Shown here one piece after another: positions 19,612 to 30,509 of a stretch of 64,000 bases of DNA. The notes under the pieces are model-generated. The model was given only the letters and a program-made list of their open reading frames with translations, ran no database searches and was not told where the DNA came from. Position 1 is the stretch's first letter. Each line of letters opens with the position of its first letter. This DNA comes from Oscillospiraceae bacterium (GTDB lineage Bacteria; Bacillota; Clostridia; Oscillospirales; Ruminococcaceae): contig JAAVYW010000014.1 in assembly GCA_022791315.1 (NCBI GenBank), positions 1-64,000 of the forward strand, written 5' to 3'. The translations under genes and the position numbers were made by a program.

Positions 19612-20766
19612 TTAAAAGAACGTCCGGTAAGGCACCAGCCCCAGACGATTGGCCGTGAGCAAAAATACCTGGTAGAGCAGCGCCGCAGCGATAAAGAGCC
19701 CCAGCGCCGTCACATAGAGGGAGCGGGCATCCTTGTATTCCTTGCGCCTCTGCGCCAGCTCTTTTCCTCTCCCTTTGCCCTTTATCTCCACACCCAGCCC
19801 AAAATCCTCCGGTGCAGCATCCAGGCAGCCCATCAGCTCCGGCCCCAGGTACACCACAAAGGGGAAAAACAGCAGTGCCACCCGCTGGAACAAAAACACC
19901 TCCAGCGTCACCGCAAAGAGCGCCGCAAAATACACGCTGAAATTCAGCAGGACCAGGTTGCGCGGGTCCCGTTCCAGCAGCCTCTTCTGCATGAAAATCG
20001 TGAACACACACACCAGGATGGGGATAAACGCCGTCTGGATATTCCGCCCCTCAAAGAACTGGGTGTCAACCAAATACGCAGGGGCAAACCGCTCCGCCAA
20101 GAAGTAGATTACCGGCACCGCCAACAGCAGCATCAGCGCCGTGCCTGCCCCGTAGAGGATTTGCGACCACCGCTTCCAGGGAATCCAGGCCAGGAAATAA
20201 ACCGGTATCAGAATCCAGAGCGTGCGGTGGAAGCTGGCCGCCAAGGCAGTGAGCAGGAAATAGGGAACGGGCTTTTTCTTCTGCAAAAAGGGGAAGGCGA
20301 AGAAGTACACCGTAATCCCCAGCTCCTGCCGCAGTGTGCAGAGGGAGTAGCTGAAAAAACCAAAACTGGCATAGATAAATAAACTCAGCCACAGCTTAGA
20401 GGAGGCCCTGCGCATGGCAAGAAACCGCAGCCCAATTGTCAGCGCCGCTACAGCAGCCAAAAACACCTGTGGGTCTGCGGTGAATTTGGAAATCAGAAAA
20501 TTCACCGCGCCATATCCTGGTTCCCAGCGATAGGTATTCCAGGGGCCTGTAAGGTACTCTATCCCGTCAGAGGCCACATAGCCAAAATATCCCCGATAAG
20601 GCATCGTATCCCCGCCCACATAGGGATTGCGCAGGCCGGCGATGACAATCATCGCCACACAGCATCCCCAGTAGAGGATTTCCATCCCCACCTTGGATTT
20701 CTTCCACTCCCCCAACACCAAGCCCCCGGCCAGGGCCACCAGGGTCATCGTCAAATAGGGCCACAT
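19612..20766 (-). CDS. EpsG-family polysaccharide polymerase-like membrane protein
   Basis: 384 residues with roughly ten membrane segments. The extracytoplasmic segment after the first helices, IAGLRNPYVGGDTMPYRGYF, is the arginine/GGDT signature of EpsG/Wzy-like proteins, which polymerise or extend surface polysaccharide. The later segment AASFHRTLWILIPVYFL also matches the family. No glycosyltransferase genes lie beside it, so it is an orphan polymerase. It follows proS by 23 bases and has an AAAGGAG site. Confidence 0.8.
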   Translation of the reverse strand: MWPYLTMTLVALAGGLVLGEWKKSKVGMEILYWGCCVAMIVIAGLRNPYVGGDTMPYRGYFGYVASDGIEYLTGPWNTYRWEPGYGAVNFLISKFTADPQVFLAAVAALTIGLRFLAMRRASSKLWLSLFIYASFGFFSYSLCTLRQELGITVYFFAFPFLQKKKPVPYFLLTALAASFHRTLWILIPVYFLAWIPWKRWSQILYGAGTALMLLLAVPVIYFLAERFAPAYLVDTQFFEGRNIQTAFIPILVCVFTIFMQKRLLERDPRNLVLLNFSVYFAALFAVTLEVFLFQRVALLFFPFVVYLGPELMGCLDAAPEDFGLGVEIKGKGRGKELAQRRKEYKDARSLYVTALGLFIAAALLYQVFLLTANRLGLVPYRTFF

Positions 20767-20789
20767 ATCGTTTCTCCTTTTCTCCGGAT

Positions 20790-22223
20790 TTAGTATGCCT
20801 TTCCCCAGTACACCAGCGCCTTGGCGGGCTTCCCGCAGCAGACGCAGGTGTCCCCCAGGTGTTCCTGCTCAAAGGGGATGCAGCGGGAGGAGACCCCGGC
20901 CTCTTCCTTCAGCTTCTCCTCGCAGGCCCGGTCGCCGCACCACATGGCCTTGATATACCCCGGCTTGCTCTCGGCAATCCCCACCAGCTCCTCCATTGTG
21001 AGGGCGGCGTAGGTCTTTTCCCGCTGGTTTTCCAGCGCGGCGGCATACATGCCGTCGTGCACCTGCTGCAGTAGTTCCGGAACCCGCTGTTCCAGCTCCT
21101 CCAAGGGCACGACGGCCTTCTCCCGGTTATCCCGGCGCACCAAGACGCACTGCCCCTGCTCGATGTCCTTGGGCCCGATTTCCAGGCGCAGGGGCACGCC
21201 CTTCATCTCGTATTCGGCAAATTTCCAGCCGGGGGTGTTGTCGCTGTCGTCCACCTTCACCCGGGCGACGGCTTTGACCCGCTGTTCCAGCTCCCTGGCC
21301 TTGTCCAGCACGCCCTCCTTGTGCTGGGCGATGGGTACGATAACCACCTGAATCGGCGCCACAGCCGGGGGCAGCACCAGCCCGTTGTCGTCGCCGTGGG
21401 ACATGATGATGGCCCCAATCAGCCGGGTGGAGGCACCCCAGGAGGTCTGGAAGGGGTAGCGCACCTGGTTCTCCCGGTCGGTATAGGTGATGTCAAAGGC
21501 CCTGGCAAAGCCGTCGCCAAAGAAGTGGCTGGTGCCGCTCTGGAGCGCCTTGCCGTCGTGCATTAGGGCCTCAATGGTATAGGTGGCCTGGGCCCCGGCA
21601 AATTTCTCCTTCTCAGTCTTCTGCCCCTTGAGCACCGGGATAGCCAGCGCCTGGGCACAGACATCGGCATAGATATTGAGCATCCGCAGGGTCTCCTCCC
21701 TGGCCTCCTCCTCCGTCTCGTGCATGGTGTGCCCCTCCTGCCACCAGAATTCCGTGGTGCGCAAAAAGGGCCTTGTGGTCTTCTCCCACCGCACCACGGA
21801 GCACCACTGGTTATAGAGCTTGGGCAAATCCCGATAGGAGTGGATGATGCTGGCAAAGTGCTCGCAGAAAAGGGTCTCGGAGGTGGGGCGCACGCACAGC
21901 CGCTCCGAGAGCTTTTCGCTGCCGCCGTGGGTCACCCAGGCCACCTCGGGGGCAAAGCCCTCTACGTGGTCTTTTTCCTTTTGCAGCAGGCTCTCGGGGA
22001 TAAACATGGGCATGGCCACATTCTCGTGCCCGGTCTCTTTAAATTTTGCGTCCATAATCCGCTGGATATTCTCCCAGATGGCATATCCATAGGGCCGCAC
22101 CACCATGCACCCCTTGACGCTGGAATAGTCCGCCAGCTCGGCCTTTTTCACGATGTCCGTATACCACTGGGCAAAATCCACGTCCCGGGAGGTAATGGCC
22201 TCCACCATCTTCTGCTTTGCCAT
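20790..22223 (-). CDS. proS: Prolyl-tRNA synthetase, eukaryote/archaeal type
   Basis: Class II synthetase charging tRNA-Pro. From the ATG at 22223 it has 477 residues, the length of the type without the bacterial editing insertion. Motif 2 ([20 protein letters not shown]) and motif 3 region ([20 protein letters not shown]) are clear. The C-terminus has [15 protein letters not shown] and CVCCGK cysteines and ends GKAY, the C-terminal zinc-like domain and terminal tyrosine of this type. An in-frame ATG at 22250 adds nine residues and cannot be excluded. No T-box leader is visible. Confidence 0.96.
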   Translation of the reverse strand: MAKQKMVEAITSRDVDFAQWYTDIVKKAELADYSSVKGCMVVRPYGYAIWENIQRIMDAKFKETGHENVAMPMFIPESLLQKEKDHVEGFAPEVAWVTHGGSEKLSERLCVRPTSETLFCEHFASIIHSYRDLPKLYNQWCSVVRWEKTTRPFLRTTEFWWQEGHTMHETEEEAREETLRMLNIYADVCAQALAIPVLKGQKTEKEKFAGAQATYTIEALMHDGKALQSGTSHFFGDGFARAFDITYTDRENQVRYPFQTSWGASTRLIGAIIMSHGDDNGLVLPPAVAPIQVVIVPIAQHKEGVLDKARELEQRVKAVARVKVDDSDNTPGWKFAEYEMKGVPLRLEIGPKDIEQGQCVLVRRDNREKAVVPLEELEQRVPELLQQVHDGMYAAALENQREKTYAALTMEELVGIAESKPGYIKAMWCGDRACEEKLKEEAGVSSRCIPFEQEHLGDTCVCCGKPAKALVYWGKAY

Positions 22224-22289
22224 CGTTTTCAACCATCCTTTTCTTTTCATCGGGGCAATCTCCCCGTTTATTTTTTCCTGATGCCCCTT

Positions 22290-22318
22290 AGTGTATCACT
22301 TTTGCCGGGAAAACACAA
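22290..22318 (-). promoter_or_regulatory. Likely proS promoter
   Basis: TTGTGT (22313-22318) and TACACT (22290-22295), 17 bases apart on the minus strand, lie between the acpP terminator and proS. Each box matches 4 of 6 consensus bases. Confidence 0.45.
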
Positions 22319-22433
22319 GCCGGTGTTTTCCCCTTTTTGCCCTGCCGCCATTCCTGCGGAGCCTGACAGAGGAGGCGCTGGGCACTGCCCCGGAATGTCT
22401 CTTTTGTCCCGTCAAGCCAGGGGAAAGAAGCAT

Positions 22434-22466
22434 AAAAATCCCTGCTGCAGAGGGGTGCAGCAGGGA
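22434..22466 (-). terminator. Terminator after acpP, end of the fatty-acid operon
   Basis: An 11-bp perfect stem (22439-22449 with 22456-22466), six-base loop, followed on the minus strand by a five-U run (22438-22434). It lies 22 bases after the acpP stop. Confidence 0.85.
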
Positions 22467-22487
22467 CGCATTTCCGTTTCAGAGGCG

Positions 22488-22715
22488 TTAGATGCGGTCT
22501 TCGATGTACTTGACGATGTCGCCCACTGTTTTCATGTTCTCCACTTCTTCATCGGGGACTTCCACGTCGAATTCCTCTTCCAGGGACATGACCAGGTCTA
22601 CCACATCCAGGGAATCCGCCCCCAGGTCGTCGGTGATGCTGGAATCGGCTTTCACCTTATCCTCATCCACGTCCAGCTGGTCCACTAAAATGTCTTTTAC
22701 TTTCTCGAATACCAT
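22488..22715 (-). CDS. acpP: Acyl carrier protein
   Basis: 75-residue acidic carrier of growing acyl chains. The phosphopantetheine attachment serine is S35 in [13 protein letters not shown]. The length and the final helix [12 protein letters not shown] are typical. It has a strong AAGGAGG site. It is the last gene of the fatty-acid cluster, 160 bases after accA, and is followed by a strong terminator. Confidence 0.98.
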   Translation of the reverse strand: MVFEKVKDILVDQLDVDEDKVKADSSITDDLGADSLDVVDLVMSLEEEFDVEVPDEEVENMKTVGDIVKYIEDRI

Positions 22716-22875
22716 AACGGCTCCTCCTTCAAATCGTTTTTCTCAGCCGCAGTCCGCCGTAGGACTCGCTTTCCCGATAGGGGGAATGGCGTCCTCCGTT
22801 TCGCGCCGCGGCAAACCGTTTCTCTGCCTACTGGTGAAGCGCCTGTCTGCCCGCATGGTTCCAGGCTCCCAGGCC

Positions 22876-23679
22876 TCACTCTTCAAACTCCCCTATCTTT
22901 CGGAACCTATCATACCGTGTTTCCAGCAAAATATCAAGTGGTATTTGTGATTTTCTTTCCAGCGCGGCATGGAGATAGGCACGGATGCCCTGGGCGGCCC
23001 CGGCGGGGTTTAGATGGGCGCCGCCGCCCGGCTCCTTAATCACTGCGTCGCAGATGCCAAATTCCGTCAGGTCTTCCGCTGTGATGCGCATGGCATTGGC
23101 CGCCTGCTTTTCCTTGGAGGCGTCCTTCCACAGGATGCTGGCAAACCCGCGGGGGGAAATCACGGAGTAAAGGGCGTTTTCCAGCATAGCCAGTTCATCG
23201 CACACCCCCAGCGCCAGCGCGCCGCCGCTGCCCCCCTCCCCCAGCACAATGGAAAAAATCGGGGTCTTCACTGAAATCAGTTCATAGAGGCTGCGGGCAA
23301 TGGCCTCGCCCTGGCCCCGCTCCTCCGCGCCGATGCCACAGTAGGCGCCCGGGGAGTCAATAAAGCACACCACGGGCCGGTGGAATTTTTCCGCCTGCTT
23401 GATAAGCCGCAGCGCCTTGCGGTAGCCCTCGGGATGGGGCATGGCAAAATTGGATTTCTGGTTTTCTGCCAGGGTCTTCCCCTTTACATGGGACACCACC
23501 GTCACCGGCTTCCCCTCAAACAGGGCAATGCCCCCGGTAATGGCCCCGTCGTCTCCAAATAATCTGTCCCCGTGCAGCTCAAAATATTCCTCAAACAGCA
23601 TGGGGATATAGTCGCGGATAGTGGGCCGGTTCTTTTCCCTTATGAGCAGCTGCCGCTCATAGGCGGTGAGTTTTGCCAT
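22876..23679 (-). CDS. accA: Acetyl-CoA carboxylase carboxyltransferase alpha subunit
   Basis: 267-residue crotonase-fold subunit. RPTIRDYIPMLFEEYFELHG, IDSPGAYCGIGAEERGQGEA and SIVLGEGGSGGALALGV (oxyanion region) are diagnostic. It is shorter than the enterobacterial form at the N-terminus, as in other Clostridia. It begins one base after the accD stop; the two subunits form the carboxyltransferase that moves CO2 from biotin to acetyl-CoA. Confidence 0.97.
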   Translation of the reverse strand: MAKLTAYERQLLIREKNRPTIRDYIPMLFEEYFELHGDRLFGDDGAITGGIALFEGKPVTVVSHVKGKTLAENQKSNFAMPHPEGYRKALRLIKQAEKFHRPVVCFIDSPGAYCGIGAEERGQGEAIARSLYELISVKTPIFSIVLGEGGSGGALALGVCDELAMLENALYSVISPRGFASILWKDASKEKQAANAMRITAEDLTEFGICDAVIKEPGGGAHLNPAGAAQGIRAYLHAALERKSQIPLDILLETRYDRFRKIGEFEE

Positions 23680-23680
23680 A

Positions 23681-24571
23681 CTACGACCTCCCCTCTCCCT
23701 CTGGCTGCGGCAAAGCCGTCTGCCTGTGGTATTTCAGCAGCTTTGCCAGGGTACGCCGCAGCTCGGTGCGGGGGACAATGGCGTCCACAAACCCGTGCTG
23801 CTCCAAAAATTCGGCGGACTGGAAATCGTCTGGCAGCCGCTGGCGGATAGTGCCCTCAATCACCCTGCGCCCCGCAAAGCCCACCAGCACCTTGGGCTCG
23901 GCCAGGATGATGTCACCTAGGGAGGCAAAGCTGGCCGTCACCCCGCCGGTGGTGGGGTCGGTGAGCACGGTGATATAGAGCAGCCCCGCGTCGCTGTGGC
24001 GCTTGACAGCGGCGGAGGTCTTGGCCATCTGCATCAGGGAGATAATGCCCTCCTGCATCCTGGCCCCGCCCGAGGCGGTAAAGAGCACCACCGGCAGCCG
24101 TTTCGCAGTGGCCTGCTCAAAGGCCCTGGCAACCTTCTCCCCCACCACGGAGCCCATGGAGGCCATCATAAACCGGGAGTCCATAATGCCGATGATGCAG
24201 GGCTCCCCGTTGATTTCGCACTCCCCGGTGACAATGGCATCCCGCAGCCCGGTGGCGGCCCGCAGGTCCTGGAGCTTTTCCTCATAGCCGTCAAAGCCGA
24301 TGGGGTTTTTGCTCTTCATGTGCCGGTCGTATTCGGAAAAGGAGAGGTTGTCGGCCACAAGGCGCAGCCGCTCGGCAGCAGAGAGCCTGGCGTGATAGCC
24401 GCAGGTACACACCTTCCCCAGCTTTTCAAAGTCCTCCGCAAAGTGCACCTTGGCACACCGCGGGCACTTGAACAGCATGTTCTTCGGGACGGCCACCCCG
24501 CCCTTGGACTCCGCCGCGGAATCATCCCGCAGCCGGTCCTTCACCATATTAAATAAATCCTCTAAAGCCAA
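23681..24571 (-). CDS. accD: Acetyl-CoA carboxylase carboxyltransferase beta subunit
   Basis: About 296 residues with an N-terminal four-cysteine zinc ribbon (FKCPRCAKVHFAEDF then KVCTCGYHA) and the crotonase-fold segment FTASGGARMQEGIISLMQMA. The start is uncertain: TTG at 24571 is eight bases from GGAGG, whereas ATG at 24577 lies only two bases from it, and an ATG further in would give MVKDRLRDDS. Partner of accA. Confidence 0.96.
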   Translation of the reverse strand: MALEDLFNMVKDRLRDDSAAESKGGVAVPKNMLFKCPRCAKVHFAEDFEKLGKVCTCGYHARLSAAERLRLVADNLSFSEYDRHMKSKNPIGFDGYEEKLQDLRAATGLRDAIVTGECEINGEPCIIGIMDSRFMMASMGSVVGEKVARAFEQATAKRLPVVLFTASGGARMQEGIISLMQMAKTSAAVKRHSDAGLLYITVLTDPTTGGVTASFASLGDIILAEPKVLVGFAGRRVIEGTIRQRLPDDFQSAEFLEQHGFVDAIVPRTELRRTLAKLLKYHRQTALPQPEGEGRS

Positions 24572-24607
24572 CAGCATTCCCTCCCCATCGGGCCCCGGCG
24601 GCCCTCA

Positions 24608-25957
24608 TCAGGTCAAATCCCGGCGTTCCAGGAAGCCCACGTCAAAGTTCCCCGACTCAAAGTCCCTGTCCCGTAACAAGTTTAACTGAAAATCGATGTT
24701 GGTGTCAACACCTTCCACCAAAAATTCTGCCAGCGCCCACTTCATTTTCCGGATTGCCGTGTCCCGGTCAGGGGCATAGACAATGACCTTTGCAATCATG
24801 GAATCATAGTAGGGGGGGATAACATAGCCCTGGTACACCGCGCTGTCCACCCTCACCCCAGGCCCTCCCGGGATATTCAGGGACTGGATGGCCCCCGGCG
24901 AGGGCCGAAAGCCCAGCTTGGGGTTCTCCGCATTGATTCGGCACTCAATGGCGTGCCCCCTGAGTTCCACCTGGTCCTGGGAGAAGGGCAGGGGCTCCCC
25001 CGCTGCCACCAGCAGCTGGGCTTTCACCAGGTCAATGCCCGTCACCAGCTCGGTCACCGGGTGCTCCACCTGGATACGGGTGTTCATCTCCATGAAATAG
25101 TAGTTTCCGTCTTTGTCCAGCAAAAACTCAATGGTGCCCGCGCCGTAATAGCCCACGGCCTTGGCGGCCTTCACCGCATCGGCCCCCATGCGGGCCCGCA
25201 GCTCCGGGGTCATCACCGGGCTGGGGGAGGGGGCTTCCTCCAGCACCTTCTGGTTGCGCCGCTGGATAGAGCAGTCCCGCTCCCCCAAGTGCACCACATT
25301 CCCCTGCTTATCCCCGAAAATTTGGATTTCCACGTGCCTGGGGTTTCCGATAAACTTCTCCAGGTACACCCCGCCGTTGCCGAAGAAGCTCAATGCCTCC
25401 TGGCGGGCGGCAGGAAAGGCGCTTCTCAGCTCCTCGGGGTTCTCCGCCCGGCGGATACCCCGCCCGCCGCCGCCGGCGCTGGCCTTCACCAGCACGGGAT
25501 AGCCGATTTCCGCCGCCAGCTTTACGGCCTCCTCCACCGATTCCAGCTCCCCGTCGGAACCCGGCACCACCGGCACGCCGCTGTCCTTCATGGTCTGCTT
25601 GGCGGCGGCCTTGTCCCCCATGCGCTGGATGGCTGAGGGGTCGGGCCCGATAAACTCCACGCCGCACAGCCGGCACTTCTTGGCGAAATCCGCGCTCTCG
25701 GACAAAAAGCCAAAGCCCGGGTGCACTGCCTGGGCCCCGGTGAGCTCGCAGGCCGAGAGGATGGCCCACACGTTTAAATAGCTGTCCTTCGTGGGGGCGG
25801 GGCCGATACACACGGCCTGGTCGGCGATTTTGGTATGGAGGGCGCTCCTGTCCGCCTCGGAATAGACCGCCACAGTGGCAATCCCCATCTCCCGGCAGGC
25901 CCGGATGATGCGCACCGCGATTTCCCCCCGGTTGGCAATCAGTATTTTCTGAAACAT
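24608..25957 (-). CDS. accC: Biotin carboxylase subunit of acetyl-CoA carboxylase
   Basis: 449-residue ATP-grasp enzyme that carboxylates the biotin on Acc[21 protein letters not shown], the glycine-rich [16 protein letters not shown] loop and [16 protein letters not shown] are hallmark motifs. The second ATG (25957) is chosen because GGAGG directly abuts the first one at 25963. It sits between fabZ and accD. Confidence 0.98.
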   Translation of the reverse strand: MFQKILIANRGEIAVRIIRACREMGIATVAVYSEADRSALHTKIADQAVCIGPAPTKDSYLNVWAILSACELTGAQAVHPGFGFLSESADFAKKCRLCGVEFIGPDPSAIQRMGDKAAAKQTMKDSGVPVVPGSDGELESVEEAVKLAAEIGYPVLVKASAGGGGRGIRRAENPEELRSAFPAARQEALSFFGNGGVYLEKFIGNPRHVEIQIFGDKQGNVVHLGERDCSIQRRNQKVLEEAPSPSPVMTPELRARMGADAVKAAKAVGYYGAGTIEFLLDKDGNYYFMEMNTRIQVEHPVTELVTGIDLVKAQLLVAAGEPLPFSQDQVELRGHAIECRINAENPKLGFRPSPGAIQSLNIPGGPGVRVDSAVYQGYVIPPYYDSMIAKVIVYAPDRDTAIRKMKWALAEFLVEGVDTNIDFQLNLLRDRDFESGNFDVGFLERRDLT

Positions 25958-26023
25958 ATCCATCCTCCATTTTCCGTCTCGGCCAGTTCTCGTCCTCTTT
26001 GGGTCTCTCCCCTTGCGGCGGGC

Positions 26024-26464
26024 CTATTCCTCCCGCGCAAAGATGGCAAAGGTCAGCTCCGCCGTCACCACTTTCTTGCCCTCCACGGTGGCAGTGGCCT
26101 TCCCCACGCCGATGCTGCCCCGGTTCTTGATAATCTCCACCTCCAGCACCAGCGTGTCCCCCGGCTTCACCTGGCCCCGGAACCGGGCCTTGTCAATGCC
26201 GGCAAAGAGGGCCAGCTTGCCTTTGTTCTCCGGCAGGCACAGGGCGCACACCGCGCCGGTCTGGGCCAGCATCTCAATGGTGAGCACGCCGGGCTGTACC
26301 GGCTGGCCGGGGAAATGCCCCCGGAACCAGTCCTCCTCCGGCCGCAGGTATTTCTTGCCCACCGCCCGCACCCCGGGTTCCAGCTCCGTGATTTCGTCAA
26401 TCAGCAGGAAGGGGTCGCGGTGGGGGATAATCTCCTTGATTTGTTCCAAGTTCAGTGCAGGCAT
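26024..26464 (-). CDS. fabZ: 3-hydroxyacyl-ACP dehydratase
   Basis: 146-residue hotdog-fold dehydratase. IKEIIPHRDPFLLIDEI opens the fold, and the catalytic His/Glu pair lies in GHFPGQPVQPGVLTIEMLAQ. It dehydrates 3-hydroxyacyl-ACP in chain elongation. A GTGAGGAG site precedes the ATG. The 230-base gap to accB upstream is unusual for this cluster. Confidence 0.97.
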   Translation of the reverse strand: MPALNLEQIKEIIPHRDPFLLIDEITELEPGVRAVGKKYLRPEEDWFRGHFPGQPVQPGVLTIEMLAQTGAVCALCLPENKGKLALFAGIDKARFRGQVKPGDTLVLEVEIIKNRGSIGVGKATATVEGKKVVTAELTFAIFAREE

Positions 26465-26694
26465 ACAATTCTCCTCACTTTATGCGTTTTGCAATCGCCT
26501 ATTCAAAGGCGTGCTCGTGGCGGATACCGCCGGGGCGGGAGCCGGGAAACGCCCCCTCTCAGCGGCGGGCAATCTTCTGCCCCGGGTACTTCCCCGGCAG
26601 CTCCCCCACGTCAAAGAGGCTGTGGGAATAGGGGGCGTTGTCCGGCGTGGCGGGCAGGCGGTTTGTGCAGAGGCATCCAAAACAATCTCCTCTT
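26465..26694 (-). other. accB-fabZ gap with possible decayed coding remnant
   Basis: No intact gene is evident. One minus-strand frame reads TNRLPATPDNAPYSHSLFDV and continues GELPGKYPGQKIARR before a stop, a composition much more protein-like than random GC-rich DNA, but without a start codon in frame. Another frame has a TTG with a well-placed GGAG directly after accB (66 codons, ending at 26480) but a Pro/Arg/Thr-rich shadow-like composition. A frameshifted small gene or a relic is possible. Confidence 0.3.
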
Positions 26695-27126
26695 CTACCC
26701 CTGAATCTCCAAAATCCCGGTGCCGTACTCCACCGGCTGGCCGTTCTCCGCCAAAATGCGGGTGACAGTGCCGTCGTACTCGCTGGTGACTTCGTTCATC
26801 AGCTTCATGGATTCCACGATAAACAGCACATCCCCCTTGGACACATGCTGCCCCACCCGGACAAAGGGGGGCTTGTCCGGCGCGGGGGCGCTGTAGAAAG
26901 TGCCCACGATGGGCGATGTCACCAGGTTGCCCTGGGGGGCCTGGTCGGGCTCCTCCGCAGGCGCAGCCGGGGCGGCCTGGGGAAGCGGCGCGGCCACCAC
27001 AGCCTGGGGCGTCTCCTTTCCCAGCTTCAAAGAGAACCCCTCGTTTTTCAGTTCCAGGAAAGAGAGCTTGTTTTGGGCAAAGCGGTCCATCAGCTCCAAA
27101 ATCTCCTGTGTGGTGTATTCTCTCAT
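26695..27126 (-). CDS. accB: Biotin carboxyl carrier protein of acetyl-CoA carboxylase
   Basis: 143 residues: an N-terminal helix pair (1-40), an Ala/Pro-rich linker (about 41-65), and the C-terminal biotinyl domain (about 70-143). The biotin acceptor is K108 in VESMKLMNEV. AGGAGAGG precedes the ATG. It follows fabF by 15 bases. Confidence 0.97.
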   Translation of the reverse strand: MREYTTQEILELMDRFAQNKLSFLELKNEGFSLKLGKETPQAVVAAPLPQAAPAAPAEEPDQAPQGNLVTSPIVGTFYSAPAPDKPPFVRVGQHVSKGDVLFIVESMKLMNEVTSEYDGTVTRILAENGQPVEYGTGILEIQG

Positions 27127-27141
27127 GTGAAAAACCTCTCC

Positions 27142-28383
<1,242 letters not shown>

Positions 28384-28504
28384 CGATACCAAACCATCCC
28401 TTCATCCTGTCTTTTCAAATAGAGAGAATCTTGTCTCCTCTGCGTCCGCAGGCGCATTCCCATCCCGCCAGCGGGCCAATTTCCCGGCAGCTTTTCCGAT
28501 GAAG

Positions 28505-29251
28505 TTAAAGCGCCATCAGCCCGTCCACCTCAATCACCTGGCCGGTGACATAGGAGGCGTCGGGGGAGACCAGAAAGGCCACCACGGCGGCAATCTCCTC
28601 CGGCTCGGCAAAGCGGCGCAGGGCAATGCCCGCCAGCGCGGTCTCCACCACCTTCTGGGGCAGGTCGGCGGTCATGGGGGTGTTCACAAACCCAGGGGCA
28701 ATGGCGTTCACATTGATGCCCCGCCCCCCCAGCTCCTTGGCGGCGGTCTTTGTCATGCCCACAATGCCCGCCTTGGCAGCGGCATAGTTGAACTGCCCCG
28801 CATTCCCCCGCAGCCCCGAGACCGAGGAGAGGTTCACAATCCGCCCGCTCTTCTGCTTCATCATCACCACAGCGGCGTGGCGCATCATATTGAACACGCC
28901 CTTGTAGTTCACATTCGTCACAAAGTCAAAGTTCTCCTCGCTCATGCGCACCAGCAGGCCGTCTTTCGTCACAGCGGCGTTGTTCACCAGCACGTCCAGG
29001 GAACCAAAGCGGCTCTTCACATCGTTTACCATGGCCTCGCAGGCCTCATAGTCCGTCACATCACAGAGGAAGCAGTCGGCGTCCACGCCGAATTCCCGGC
29101 AGGCGGCGGCGGTCTCCTTGCCCCCGTTTTGGAACTCCTGGTTCCCCCGGCAGTTGATGGCGATGTGGTAGCCCTCCTTTGCCAGCCGCAGGGCGATGGC
29201 CGCCCCAATGCCCTGGGATGCCCCCGTGATGAGTGCAGTTTGATTTTTCAT
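28505..29251 (-). CDS. fabG: 3-oxoacyl-ACP reductase
   Basis: 248-residue short-chain dehydrogenase using NADPH. The TGASQGIG cofactor loop is near residue 9, NNAAVTKDGLL follows, the catalytic Ser lies in NLSSVSG and Tyr/Lys in FNYAAAKAG. It ends with the SDR C-terminus SYVTGQVIEVDG. AGGAGG precedes the ATG. Its place directly after fabH differs from the common fabH-fabK-fabD-fabG order. Confidence 0.96.
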   Translation of the reverse strand: MKNQTALITGASQGIGAAIALRLAKEGYHIAINCRGNQEFQNGGKETAAACREFGVDADCFLCDVTDYEACEAMVNDVKSRFGSLDVLVNNAAVTKDGLLVRMSEENFDFVTNVNYKGVFNMMRHAAVVMMKQKSGRIVNLSSVSGLRGNAGQFNYAAAKAGIVGMTKTAAKELGGRGINVNAIAPGFVNTPMTADLPQKVVETALAGIALRRFAEPEEIAAVVAFLVSPDASYVTGQVIEVDGLMAL

Positions 29252-29281
29252 CCTAATTTAACCTCCTAAAACGTCTTCCCG

Positions 29282-30271
29282 TTATCGTTCAAAAATCACG
29301 GCGCCGTAGGTCAGCCCTGCGCCGAAGCCCACCAGGCAGAGCGTCTGCCCCGCCGCCAGCTTCCCGGCCCGGGTGAGCTCGTCCAGGCACAGGGGGATGC
29401 AGGCGCTGGAAATGTTGCCGTATTCCTCGATATTGATGGCAAAGCGCTCCATGGGCAATCCCAGCGCCTTGGCCGCCGTCTGCAAAATGCGGATATTGGC
29501 CTGGTGGGGAATAATCAGGTCGATGTCTTCCAGGCCGATGCCATAGGCCTTTGCCGCCTGTTCCACTGCCTCTGGCATGGCCTTCACGGCAAATTTATAG
29601 ACCTCCTGCCCGTTCATATAAATCGCCCCCACCGGCTCATAGGAGAACTCCTCCCCCATGGTTACGGGCTTCTCTGCAAAGGGGTTTTCCGTGGCCCCGC
29701 TGGCGGCGTAGAGCAGCTTTGCCCCTGTCCCGTCGCAACGGAGGTAAGAGGCAAAGGGCTTTTCCGCCCGCTCCACCACACAGGCCCCCGCCCCGTCCCC
29801 AAAGAGCACACAGGTGGAACGGTCCTTAAAATTGGTGAACTTGGAAAGCCGCTCGGCGCTGACAATCAGCACCCTTTTCATCCCGCAGGAGAGGTATTTC
29901 TGGGCCACGTCCAGCGCATAGATAAAGCCGGTGCAGGCCCCGTTCACGTCCATGCTCTGGGCCGTGATGCCCAGCTCCCCGCCGATGAGGCAGGCCATGC
30001 TGGGGGTGTAGGTGTCCGCCGTCACCGTGGTGGCGATGAGCAGGTCAATGTCCTCCGGGGCGGCCCCGGCGCTCTCCAGCGCGGCCTTTGCCGCCCTGGC
30101 CCCCATCATCCAGGTGGGTTCCTCCACCGAGATATGGCGGCGTTTAATTCCGGTACGGGTGGTAATCCACTCGTCCGAGGTCTCCACAATCCGGCTGAAG
30201 TCGTCGTTTGTCACCACAGTTTCCGGTACAAAGCTGCCTGTTCCCACGATACGGATTCCCGACACATTCAT
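29282..30271 (-). CDS. fabH: 3-oxoacyl-ACP synthase III
   Basis: Initiating condensing enzyme (acetyl-CoA + malonyl-ACP), 329 residues from the ATG at 30271. IVGTGSFVPETVVTNDD opens the fold. The Cys-His-Asn triad lies in VNGACTGFIYA, IIPHQANIRI and EEYGNISSAC. The GTG two codons later (30265) is at better distance from the AAGGGGG site and may be the real start. A 92-codon upstream extension lies in the leader and is rejected. First gene of the minus-strand cluster. Confidence 0.97.
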   Translation of the reverse strand: MNVSGIRIVGTGSFVPETVVTNDDFSRIVETSDEWITTRTGIKRRHISVEEPTWMMGARAAKAALESAGAAPEDIDLLIATTVTADTYTPSMACLIGGELGITAQSMDVNGACTGFIYALDVAQKYLSCGMKRVLIVSAERLSKFTNFKDRSTCVLFGDGAGACVVERAEKPFASYLRCDGTGAKLLYAASGATENPFAEKPVTMGEEFSYEPVGAIYMNGQEVYKFAVKAMPEAVEQAAKAYGIGLEDIDLIIPHQANIRILQTAAKALGLPMERFAINIEEYGNISSACIPLCLDELTRAGKLAAGQTLCLVGFGAGLTYGAVIFER

Positions 30272-30417
30272 TCCCCCTTGATTTTTTCCGGATAAATATG
30301 GTATAGTCAAATCATCCCAAAACAGACACTGTCCCGGGATAGATGGGCTTTGCCCACCTGCGCGCGCAGTGCGATTTTTGGCTATGCGAATGCGAAACGG
30401 AGCCGCCTGCGGGCCCT

Positions 30418-30470
30418 CTGCGGCCAAAAAGCCGCAGACTGGAAAAGCACCGCTTTTCCAGTGTTTCAAT
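30418..30470. repeat. Two adjacent perfect hairpins in the fabH leader
   Basis: CTGCGGC/GCCGCAG (about 30418-30437) and CTGGAAAAGC/GCTTTTCCAG (about 30448-30470) stand side by side in the fabH 5' leader. Neither is followed by a U run on the minus strand, so they are not classical terminators. The wider segment (30345-30470) is rich in short GC palindromes. Confidence 0.6.
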
Positions 30471-30509
30471 TCTATTGTCAAAGCATTCGGAACCAACCCG
30501 GCTCCTTCT

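Noticed and set aside
22224..22487. Possible T-box leader before proS
   Set aside because: No T-box consensus sequence or specifier stem could be found; only a promoter and the upstream terminator are supported.
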